Shown: one piece after another, positions 18,240 through 26,569 of the stretch
Numbering within the stretch: position 1 is the first letter of the stretch
Layout of the letters: each line of letters starts with the position of its first letter
Source: Burkholderia sp. S171
GTDB taxonomy: Bacteria; Pseudomonadota; Gammaproteobacteria; Burkholderiales; Burkholderiaceae
DNA: 64,000 bases
Reading direction: 5' to 3'
NCBI RefSeq assembly: GCF_009766085.1
Contig: NZ_LMUF01000030.1
Span: forward strand, 497,632-561,631
The notes under the pieces: generated by a model
Told to the model about the DNA's origin: nothing
Databases searched by the model: none
The model's input: the letters and a program-made list of their open reading frames with translations, nothing else
Position numbers and translations under genes: made by a program

Positions 18240-19514
18240 ATGGACCTGATCATTCGACGCGCGGCGCTTGCGGATTCCCGCGATTTGGTTGACATCGGCA
18301 TCGAAGGCGGCCGCTTCACGGCGATCGAACCGCAGCTCGCCGCCACCGCGCCGGAGGAAATCGATGCAGCGGGTTCTCTTGTCACCGCGCCGTTCGTCGA
18401 CGCGCATTTCCACATGGACGCCACGCTGTCCTACGGTTTGCCGCGGGTGAACGCGTCGGGAACGCTGCTGGAAGGGATCGCGTTATGGGGTGAGCTGAAG
18501 CCCGACCTGACGCAAGAAGCACTGGTCGACCGGGCGATGCAGTATTGCGACTGGGCCGTGGCGCGTGGCCTGCTTGCGATTCGCTCGCACGTGGATGTCT
18601 GCGATCCGCGTCTGCTCGCCGTGGAAGCGCTGCTGGAAGTGAGGCGCCGCGTGAAACCGTATCTGGACTTGCAACTCGTCGCGTTCCCGCAGGACGGCGT
18701 TTTGCGCAGCAAGGGCGCGTTCGAGAACCTGAAGCGTGCGATTTCGATGGGCGTCGATGTGGTCGGCGGGATTCCGCATTTCGAACGCACCATGGCCGAT
18801 GGCGCTGAGTCCGTACGCCTTCTTTGTGAGTTTGCAGCGGAGAAGGGGCTGCGCGTGGACATGCATTGCGATGAGTCAGATGATCCAATGTCGCGCCATA
18901 TCGAAACATTGGCGGCGCAAACGCATCGGCTAGGTTTGCAGGGACGTGTGACGGGTTCGCACCTTACGTCGATGCATTCCATGGACAACTACTATGTGAG
19001 CAAGCTGATCCCGCTGATTCGTGATTCCGGTGTGGCCGCGATCGCGAACCCGCTGATCAACATCACGCTGCAAGGCCGCTCCGATACCTACCCGAAGCGC
19101 CGAGGCATGACGCGCGTGCCGGAGTTAATCGCTGCAGGGGTAGACGTAGCGTTCGGCCACGACTGCGTGATGGACCCGTGGTACAGCCTGGGCTCCGGGG
19201 ACATGTTGGAAGTCGCGCACATGGGTTTGCACGTCGCGCAAATGACGGGCATCGACGCAATGCGTGCCGCGTTCGAAGCGGTGACCACGACGCCGGCGAA
19301 AATCCTCGGTATCGAAGGATACGGGATTGCCGTGGGTAACAACGCGGATTGCGTGGTGCTGGACGCGCGCGATCCGGTTGAAGCGATCCGCTTGCGGGCG
19401 GCTCGTACGGCAGTGCTTCGTCGCGGCAAAGTGGTCAGCCGGGCGCCGGCGATGCGGGCGAAGCTCAGTTTGGAAGGGCGACCGGAGGAAGTGAGTTTTC
19501 GGTTGAATCGATAA
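18240..19514 (+). CDS. codA: Cytosine deaminase-like amidohydrolase
   Basis: A 424-residue TIM-barrel amidohydrolase close to E. coli CodA. Metal and catalytic residues line up: HFH (56, 58) in FVDAHFHMD, HCDE (His209, Glu212), His241 in GSHLTSMH and Asp308 in FGHDCVMDPWYSLG, the last very like the CodA loop GHDDVFDPWY. CodA turns cytosine into uracil plus ammonia for pyrimidine salvage; several relatives prefer isoguanine or related bases, so substrate is not certain and the symbol is provisional. It has no codB permease beside it. The ATG has AGGA upstream. It is a single-gene unit ending at a terminator at 19541. Confidence 0.82.
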   Translation: MDLIIRRAALADSRDLVDIGIEGGRFTAIEPQLAATAPEEIDAAGSLVTAPFVDAHFHMDATLSYGLPRVNASGTLLEGIALWGELKPDLTQEALVDRAMQYCDWAVARGLLAIRSHVDVCDPRLLAVEALLEVRRRVKPYLDLQLVAFPQDGVLRSKGAFENLKRAISMGVDVVGGIPHFERTMADGAESVRLLCEFAAEKGLRVDMHCDESDDPMSRHIETLAAQTHRLGLQGRVTGSHLTSMHSMDNYYVSKLIPLIRDSGVAAIANPLINITLQGRSDTYPKRRGMTRVPELIAAGVDVAFGHDCVMDPWYSLGSGDMLEVAHMGLHVAQMTGIDAMRAAFEAVTTTPAKILGIEGYGIAVGNNADCVVLDARDPVEAIRLRAARTAVLRRGKVVSRAPAMRAKLSLEGRPEEVSFRLNR

Positions 19515-19540
19515 ATCGAGACCGCTCTATAAAGTGCATA

Positions 19541-19577
19541 AAAAAACCGTTCCAACTCGCGCTGGAACGGCTTTCTT
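19541..19577 (+). terminator. Terminator between the deaminase gene and prlC
   Basis: CCGTTCCA (19547-19554) and TGGAACGG (19563-19570) form an 8-bp stem, A-rich before and T-rich (CTTTCTTT) after, so it can work in both directions for the convergent genes. Confidence 0.8.
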
Positions 19578-19611
19578 TAATCATTCAATCAGCATGGAGG
19601 CTGTCACAACC

Positions 19612-21753
19612 TCAATGCGCCGTCTCCGGCGACATGCCGTTATGCCGCAACAGCGCATCGATATTCGGTTCGCGGCCGCGGAATGCCTTGAACGAGTCCA
19701 TCGCTGGCCGGCTGCCGCCCACTTCAAGAATTTCGCGGCGGTACCGAGTGCCCGTTGTCGCGTCCAGCACTGAGCCACCGGCAAGCTTCGCTGCTTCCTC
19801 GAACGCTGCATACGCGTCCGCCGACAGCACTTCCGCCCACTTGTAGCTGTAATAGCCGGCTGCATATCCGCCTGCGAAAATGTGCGTGAAGGTATTGGTC
19901 CAACGGGAGAAGGGTGCTTGCGGCACGACGTGGAAACGCTCGTTGATCTCACGCGCGAAGTCGTTGACGTTCATCGCGCCGGCCGGATCGTAGTCGCTGT
20001 GAAGCTGGATATCGAACATGGAAAGCACGATCTGGCGCAACGTGCCCAGACCGCTCTGGAAGTTCTTCGCGGCGAGCATTTTGTCGAAAAGTTCGCGGGG
20101 CAGCGTGGCGCCCGTGTCCACGTGACCGGACATGTCGGTGAGCACGTCCCACTCCCAGCAGAAGTTCTCCATGAATTGCGACGGCAATTCGACCGCATCC
20201 CATTCCACGCCATTGATACCCGATACCCCCAGTTCATCGACGCGCGTCAGCATGTGATGCAGTCCGTGCCCGAATTCGTGGAACAGCGTGATGACTTCGT
20301 CGTGCGTAAAGCACGCCGGCTTGCCGCCAACCGGCGCGGAGAAGTTGCAGGTCAGATACGCGACAGGCGTCTGCACGCCGCCTTCACGGCGTTTGTGACG
20401 TGAGCGGGCGTCGTCCATCCACGCGCCGCCGCGTTTGCCTTCACGCGCATACAGGTCCAGATAGAACTGCGCGACAAGCGAACCGTCCTTGTTTTCCACA
20501 CGGAAAAAGCGCACTTCCGAATTCCAGACGGCGGCTTCATCGCGACGGATACTCACGCCAAACAGCGTCTCCGTGACCTTGAACAAACCCTTCAGCACGG
20601 CCTCTTGCGGGAAATACTGCTTCACTTCGTTTTCCGAGAACGAATAACGCTGCTGGCGCAGGCGTTCCGCGGCGAAGGTCGAGTCCCACGGCTGCAATTC
20701 CGGCATGCCGAGCTCGGTCGCGGCGAACGCACGCAATTCCATCCAGTCCTTTTCTGCGTGCGGGCGTGCGCGCACCGCCAGGTCCTCGAGGAACGCGACC
20801 ACCTGTGCCGGCGATTCCGCCATCTTCGGTGCAAGAGACACCTCAGCGAAGTTCTGATACCCGAGCGCGTGGGCTTCTTCGGCGCGCAGCTTCAACTGCT
20901 CGACAACATTGGCCGTGTTGTCCCATTCGGGCTTGCCGTGGCCATAGTTCGCACCGAGTTCGGATGCACGCGTCACATAGGCGCGATACATCGCTTCACG
21001 CAATGGCCGATGTTCGGCGTATTGCATCACGGGGAAATACGACGGGAAATGCAGCGTGAACTTCCAGCCCTCGCGGCTTTCTTTCTGTGCGGTTTCGCGC
21101 GCCGCTTCGATCACGTCTTCCGGCAAACCCGCGAGTTCGCTTTCCTGAGTCACGACATACGAAAACGCGTTGGTGGCATCGAGGACGTGATCGGAGAATG
21201 CCTTCGATAACGCCGCCTGTTCTTCCTGAACGCGTGCAAAACGGGGCTTCTTGTCTTCGGGCAACTCGGCGCCCGACAAACGAAACCCGCGCAACTCGTT
21301 GCTGAGCATTTTCTTCTGCTCGACTGAAAGCGATGCGTGTTCTTCGCTCGCTGCAATCGCTTTGTATTTTTCGTAGAGCGCAAGATTCTGCCCGACGCTC
21401 GCTGAAAACTCCGTCACGCGCGGCAAATTCTCGGCGTGGGCGGCGCGCAGTTCGGGGGTATCGGCGACGGCATTCAGGTGGCCGATCACGCCCCACGCAC
21501 GCGACAGCCGTTCGCTTGCGCGCTCTACGCTTTCGACGATGTCTCGCCACGTAGCCGGTGTCTCAGGCGCGCTGGCGTGGTCGACGGCGGCCTTTGCATC
21601 GGCGAGCAAAACGTCAAGCGCAGGCGTTACGTGTTGCGGCTTGATGTCGTTGAAACGGGGCAGGTCGGAGAAATCGAGCAGGGGATTCCCCTGAGCTTGG
21701 GTCTGAGCCTGATTCGCTTGATTCGCGGTATTCGATGGTGTCGAACTGGACAT
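19612..21753 (-). CDS. prlC: Oligopeptidase A (M3 family zinc metallopeptidase)
   Basis: A 713-residue cytoplasmic peptidase. The zinc motif HEFGHGLHHML lies at 492-502, with the third ligand Glu about 25 residues further in the segment ELPSQFMENFCWE. The all-helical thimet-oligopeptidase fold is recognisable from RYRREILEVGGSRPAMDSF near the end. It degrades short peptides, including cleaved signal peptides, in E. coli. Length matches the family (about 680) plus a Gln/Asn-rich N-terminal tail (TPSNTANQANQAQTQAQGN). ATG 21753 with GGGAG five bases upstream is chosen over a start at 21813. It is downstream of folD on the same strand with a 242-bp gap. Confidence 0.93.
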   Translation of the reverse strand: MSSSTPSNTANQANQAQTQAQGNPLLDFSDLPRFNDIKPQHVTPALDVLLADAKAAVDHASAPETPATWRDIVESVERASERLSRAWGVIGHLNAVADTPELRAAHAENLPRVTEFSASVGQNLALYEKYKAIAASEEHASLSVEQKKMLSNELRGFRLSGAELPEDKKPRFARVQEEQAALSKAFSDHVLDATNAFSYVVTQESELAGLPEDVIEAARETAQKESREGWKFTLHFPSYFPVMQYAEHRPLREAMYRAYVTRASELGANYGHGKPEWDNTANVVEQLKLRAEEAHALGYQNFAEVSLAPKMAESPAQVVAFLEDLAVRARPHAEKDWMELRAFAATELGMPELQPWDSTFAAERLRQQRYSFSENEVKQYFPQEAVLKGLFKVTETLFGVSIRRDEAAVWNSEVRFFRVENKDGSLVAQFYLDLYAREGKRGGAWMDDARSRHKRREGGVQTPVAYLTCNFSAPVGGKPACFTHDEVITLFHEFGHGLHHMLTRVDELGVSGINGVEWDAVELPSQFMENFCWEWDVLTDMSGHVDTGATLPRELFDKMLAAKNFQSGLGTLRQIVLSMFDIQLHSDYDPAGAMNVNDFAREINERFHVVPQAPFSRWTNTFTHIFAGGYAAGYYSYKWAEVLSADAYAAFEEAAKLAGGSVLDATTGTRYRREILEVGGSRPAMDSFKAFRGREPNIDALLRHNGMSPETAH

Positions 21754-21995
21754 GACTCTCCCGGTCTCGGATAAAAATGGATGCGACGATGAATGTGACG
21801 CCGCGCCTGACACAGCGCGCGGTTTCGACGTTCGCTATTCACTATTGTGGGGACGCCCCGGCCGATTCTCAAATCGATTCTGGCTAAGGCGGCGATTTAC
21901 CCGATCAGCGTGCCGGCTGGGCGCGTAAGTGCGGTAATCCGGCAGCCGCTGCGCCCATCATGCATGTAAGCGCTGAACGGCGTTGGCCCGGCGAT

Positions 21996-22859
<864 letters not shown>

Positions 22860-22959
22860 AGGAGGTCTGGGCGGAGAAAATTCCGCAGCTTTTCTTGAGG
22901 GCGCAGGGTCGCAGGGGGCCGGTTACGCCAGTGCGGCGCGGCTTTGCGGTCGGTCTTTA

Positions 22960-22965
22960 ATTATA
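22960..22965 (-). promoter_or_regulatory. Likely -10 element of folD
   Basis: A perfect TATAAT on the minus strand about 100 bases before the folD start. The matching -35 is poor. Confidence 0.45.
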
Positions 22966-23037
22966 CCGGACGGGATTTTTGCGGGTGCAGCGTGCGGAAC
23001 AGCTCCGGGCGGTTTGGGTTCGCCGGGCGAAAAGCAC

Positions 23038-23069
23038 TACGCCGAGGAGCAAAAAGGCCCCTCGGCGTA
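23038..23069 (-). terminator. Stem-loop after the response regulator gene
   Basis: TACGCCGAGG and CCTCGGCGTA pair perfectly over 10 bp, 20 bases beyond the regulator stop. Only GTGCTTTT follows on the minus strand, so termination is likely but not ideal. Confidence 0.6.
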
Positions 23070-23089
23070 TCAAAGAGAGCAGCTAAACC

Positions 23090-23737
23090 TTATTGGGCTG
23101 ACTGCGTCTGCGGCTTGTTCGAAAGCGCCAGCCGGAGCAAATCCGCGACCGTATTCACGGAAAGCTTTTCCATGATGTTCGCGCGATGTGCTTCAACCGT
23201 CTTGATGCTGATACCAAGATCATCAGCAATCTGCTTGTTCAAACGCCCCGCAATAATCCGCTCCAGCACCTGATGCTCACGCGCCGTCAGCTTGCCCAGC
23301 CGCTCAGCCGCAGCACGCTGCTGCTGGACACTCGAACTCTCGGTACGCGCCTTATCCAGCATGCGTTCGACCAACTTGCGCAACTCGGCTTCATCGAACG
23401 GTTTCTCGATGAAATCCATTGCGCCCTTCTTCATGGTCGACACGGCCATTGGCACGTCGCCGTGACCCGTCACGAAGATGATCGGCAGCAGCGAATTTTC
23501 TGCAATCAGCCGTTCCTGCAATTCGAGACCGCTCATGCCTGACATCCGTACGTCCAGGATCAGGCACGAGATCGCGCCTGAATGGGCGATCGGGAGGTAC
23601 GCATCGAGGTACGCTTCAGCGCTCGCAAAGCACGAGACGCGGTAGCCATTGGCTTCAAGCAGCCAGCGCAAAGAATCACGCACGGCCTCATCGTCGTCGA
23701 CGACAAAGACGGTTTCCTGAGTGGTGACTGTGCTCAT
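23090..23737 (-). CDS. FixJ/NarL-type response regulator
   Basis: A 215-residue two-component regulator. The receiver has DDD (14-16), phosphoacceptor D62 in ILDVRMSGMSG, the switch Thr90 and K112; the C-terminus is a LuxR-type helix-turn-helix (LTAREHQVLERIIAGRLNKQ, IADDLGISIKTVEAHRANIM). It is close to FixJ, DctR and TodT-type regulators. Its ATG overlaps the stop codon of the kinase gene as ATGA and has GGGAG five bases upstream, so the two are translationally coupled and surely partners. The target genes are unknown; no obvious binding sites can be read. Confidence 0.92.
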   Translation of the reverse strand: MSTVTTQETVFVVDDDEAVRDSLRWLLEANGYRVSCFASAEAYLDAYLPIAHSGAISCLILDVRMSGMSGLELQERLIAENSLLPIIFVTGHGDVPMAVSTMKKGAMDFIEKPFDEAELRKLVERMLDKARTESSSVQQQRAAAERLGKLTAREHQVLERIIAGRLNKQIADDLGISIKTVEAHRANIMEKLSVNTVADLLRLALSNKPQTQSAQ

Positions 23738-26262
23738 AGCTCTCCCGTAACAGTTTGTTGTGTGGATTGGTGGCTGAGAGCTTCCGACCCGCTGTTACCT
23801 GGGCCATCGGCTTCTCCGATTGGCAAACTGCAATGGAATGTCGCGCCCGTGACTTCGCCGGCGGTGTCGATGTTATTCACGACCCACAAACGTCCACGAT
23901 GCGATTCAATAATCGATCGGCAAATATTCAAGCCCATGCCCATACCGTCGGACTTGGTGCTGTAGAAGGGTTCGAACAGGCGCTCGGCGGTGGCTTCGTC
24001 CACGCCCGGCCCCTGGTCCACCACGCTCACGCAGACGAACCCGCCGTCCACCCGCTGCACGATCACGCGGATCACGGGATCAACGGCGTTCGGCTTGGCA
24101 TCGTGCATGGCTTCTGCCGCGTTTTTCAGCAAGTTCACCAGCACTTGCTCGATCAGCACCGGGTCCACATGGATCACGGGCATACGCGAGCGGATCTCGG
24201 TGAGGATACGAATCTTGCGTTTGCGCGCTTCGATTTCCGCGAGACCGACTGCATCAGCGACGATATCGGCCACGCGCGTAGGCTGGCGTTTCGGTTCGCT
24301 GCGCTTCACGAATTCGCGAATGCGCTTGATGATCATGCCCGCGCGCACTGCTTGTTGCGCGGTTTTTTCGAGCACGGGCAACAACGCTTCCTGCGTCATG
24401 CGACCCGATTTGACCAGCGCGACGCAACCCGAACAGTAATTATTGATCGCGGCCAAAGGCTGGTTCAGCTCGTGCGCCAGCGACGACGCCATTTCGCCCA
24501 TCGTCATCAAACGGCTGGTGAACTGCAGCTTCTCTTCCTGCTGATCGGCGAGTTCCTGCGCCTGCTTGCGCGTGGTGATGTCGGTCGCGATCTGCATTTG
24601 CGCGAGATGGCCGTCCACCCATTGAATGTATTGGCGGCGCACTTCGAACCACTTCTGGATGCTCTCCACATACACTTCCTGCGCGTCCGAGGTGCTTTCG
24701 GTCAGCGCGGTAGCGGGCAGGCCGGCGTATGTATCGACCATATCGATGGAATCCGACGATGCCTGCGCCGTATCGAAACCCGCACCCGCCAGTTCGAGAT
24801 GGCCGTCCGGGCGAATCCCGAACAGGTGCCGGTAATAGCGGTTCGCGAACAGCAGTTCGGCTTCGTCGGCGGCCAGCACGGATACCGCCGCGTCCAGGCT
24901 TTCCAGTACCGTAGTGAAGCGTTCATGCGCGGCGGCGAGATCTTCGCGAGCGCGGCGCGGCTCGGTAATGTCGGTCATCGACGACATCCAGCCGGTCTGC
25001 CGACCCGAACTATCGATCAGCGGCGACACATAAAGCCGCGCGTGGAAAAACGAACCGTCCTTGCGGCGCACACGGAGTTCGAAGCCGGACGAGGGCGCCT
25101 TGCCGCGCAAGGTCATGTCCAGTTGCCGCTGCATTTCCGGATACGCGTCTTTCGGCCAGTACGGAAAGGGCGCTACTTTTGACACGAGATCGCTTTCATC
25201 CCAGCCGGTCATCCGGCAAAACGCGGGATTCACGTGGGTGATCCGGCCATGCATATCGAGCACGCGCATACCGATCAGCACTGAGTTTTCCATCGCGCGG
25301 CGGAAGAACGCCTCGGCGTAGAGTGCCTGTTGCGCTTCAAAGCGTTGCCGTGTGTGTTTCCAGAGGCTCCACAAGCTCCACAGCACAAAACAGGACAAAC
25401 CGGCGACCAGCCAGACGAGCGTGTTGTTGGTGAAATTCGTGAGTTGCGGATACGAATAAACGCGTACCGATACCCCCTGGCCCGGCGGATCGAGCGGCAG
25501 GTCATAGAACATGTCGCGCGGCAGGCGCGGCCGGCTGGAGGTCGTAGCGAGCTCGCGATTGTTCAGGTCAGTAATGGAAATCTTGTACTTGGCGGAGAGT
25601 TCGCTGGGAATGTCATGCTTGAGAATCCCCTCGATGGAAAACACCGCCGCAATGGACCCGAGGAAATCGCGGTCGCGATAAACCGGCGTCTGCAACGTGA
25701 TGTAGCCGTTGCCTAAATCGTCATACAGAAGTGGGGAGTAGACCTGGCGGCGGCTGGTGCGGGCTTCGTCGAACGCGGACTGGACGGCGTCGTCCATCTG
25801 CGCGTCCGTGGGCTTGGCGAGTCGCGAGCCAAGGACCGGCAGCGGTGTATTCGGCCAGCGCGGCTTGTGCTGCGCGGTGTACCAGTTCATGTAGAGGATT
25901 TCGGGATGCCCCTGCATGATGTCGCCGGTGGAACTCTGGAACGACTGCGGGTCCCCGTGGCCAGCGGCGATGTCACGCGCCAGCGCCTGGATCTGCTCCT
26001 GAGCGCCCGTCATGGAAAGCCTGATTTGCTGCTGCGCCCAAGCCACGTTACGGTAGAGCGTGTCTTCCTGTTGCTGCTGTTCGCGCCGGTTGAGACTCCA
26101 CAAGATCAGGCTCATCACGACCAGGAAGACCAGGATGGAGATCAATGGGGTCAGCAAATACGAGTTCGACCACCACGGTCCGTGGTGCCAGCGGGTCGGC
26201 GCCGAGTCGTTGGGTTTGCCCCGCGACCGCGCCGAGCGTGCGAAAAGCCGTTCGGTCAACAT
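23734..26262 (-). CDS. Membrane PAS sensor histidine kinase (DctS/FixL-like)
   Basis: An 842-residue hybrid of an extracytoplasmic sensor and PAS kinase. After a basic N-terminus come TM1 (about 35-57), a periplasmic Cache-like region (about 58-280), TM2 (281-301), PAS1 with PAC (about 325-445), a second PAS (about 455-575), HisKA with SLAHELNQPLAAINNYCSGC (His597) and HATPase_c (LVNLLKNAAEAM, DQGPGV, FEPFYSTKSDGMGMGL). This order matches DctS-type C4-dicarboxylate or related organic-acid sensors with FixJ-like partners. The ligand is not readable. ATG 26262 is chosen since upstream starts (to 26388) lie in non-conserved leader. It is divergent from aceE, 307 bp away. Confidence 0.9.
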   Translation of the reverse strand: MLTERLFARSARSRGKPNDSAPTRWHHGPWWSNSYLLTPLISILVFLVVMSLILWSLNRREQQQQEDTLYRNVAWAQQQIRLSMTGAQEQIQALARDIAAGHGDPQSFQSSTGDIMQGHPEILYMNWYTAQHKPRWPNTPLPVLGSRLAKPTDAQMDDAVQSAFDEARTSRRQVYSPLLYDDLGNGYITLQTPVYRDRDFLGSIAAVFSIEGILKHDIPSELSAKYKISITDLNNRELATTSSRPRLPRDMFYDLPLDPPGQGVSVRVYSYPQLTNFTNNTLVWLVAGLSCFVLWSLWSLWKHTRQRFEAQQALYAEAFFRRAMENSVLIGMRVLDMHGRITHVNPAFCRMTGWDESDLVSKVAPFPYWPKDAYPEMQRQLDMTLRGKAPSSGFELRVRRKDGSFFHARLYVSPLIDSSGRQTGWMSSMTDITEPRRAREDLAAAHERFTTVLESLDAAVSVLAADEAELLFANRYYRHLFGIRPDGHLELAGAGFDTAQASSDSIDMVDTYAGLPATALTESTSDAQEVYVESIQKWFEVRRQYIQWVDGHLAQMQIATDITTRKQAQELADQQEEKLQFTSRLMTMGEMASSLAHELNQPLAAINNYCSGCVALVKSGRMTQEALLPVLEKTAQQAVRAGMIIKRIREFVKRSEPKRQPTRVADIVADAVGLAEIEARKRKIRILTEIRSRMPVIHVDPVLIEQVLVNLLKNAAEAMHDAKPNAVDPVIRVIVQRVDGGFVCVSVVDQGPGVDEATAERLFEPFYSTKSDGMGMGLNICRSIIESHRGRLWVVNNIDTAGEVTGATFHCSLPIGEADGPGNSGSEALSHQSTQQTVTGEL

Positions 26263-26399
26263 GCGCGCAATTGTAACGCAGCGCCAGACTGTTAAATGGC
26301 GTAAAAAGTCTTGAAAAGGCCCGCAATTGATCGCAAGGACACCAATGCGGCCATCAAAAAGTCCTTGTCCCACGGTGCATTGCAGCATTTTTCCGCATT

Positions 26400-26416
26400 A
26401 TGAGATTGAGTCTCAT
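26400..26416. promoter_or_regulatory. Inverted repeat upstream of aceE
   Basis: ATGAGA-TTGAG-TCTCAT has perfect 6-bp arms. It lies just upstream of the candidate aceE -35 and could be an operator for aceE, for the divergent kinase or for both. Confidence 0.45.
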
Positions 26417-26432
26417 GATTCGAAATATTGCT

Positions 26433-26461
26433 TGCGCAACCGTTCCGAGCCTCTTTAGAAT
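26433..26461 (+). promoter_or_regulatory. Candidate aceE promoter
   Basis: TTGCGC and TAGAAT are spaced by exactly 17 bp. The -10 matches five of six positions; the -35 only TTG. The start of aceE is about 110 bases downstream. Confidence 0.4.
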
Positions 26462-26569
26462 TGCCGCACGCGCGCTTGTCCCTCATTGTTTTCCGCAATT
26501 ATTTCTTGCGGATCGCTGAAAGGCTCGCGTCGGCTGTTCACAGAGCGTTCCTCAAATCAGGAGACGAGC

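Larger units (their letters stand above)
26263..26569. other. Divergent region between the sensor kinase and aceE
   Basis: No gene seen in 307 bases. It carries the inverted repeat at 26400-26416 and a plausible aceE promoter at 26433-26461, listed separately. Confidence 0.5.

Noticed and set aside
23755..25182. Long plus-strand reading frame of 475 codons opposite the sensor kinase gene
   Set aside because: The minus-strand protein is a complete PAS histidine kinase; the opposite frame has no family features and His/Arg-rich composition typical of antisense frames in GC-rich DNA.
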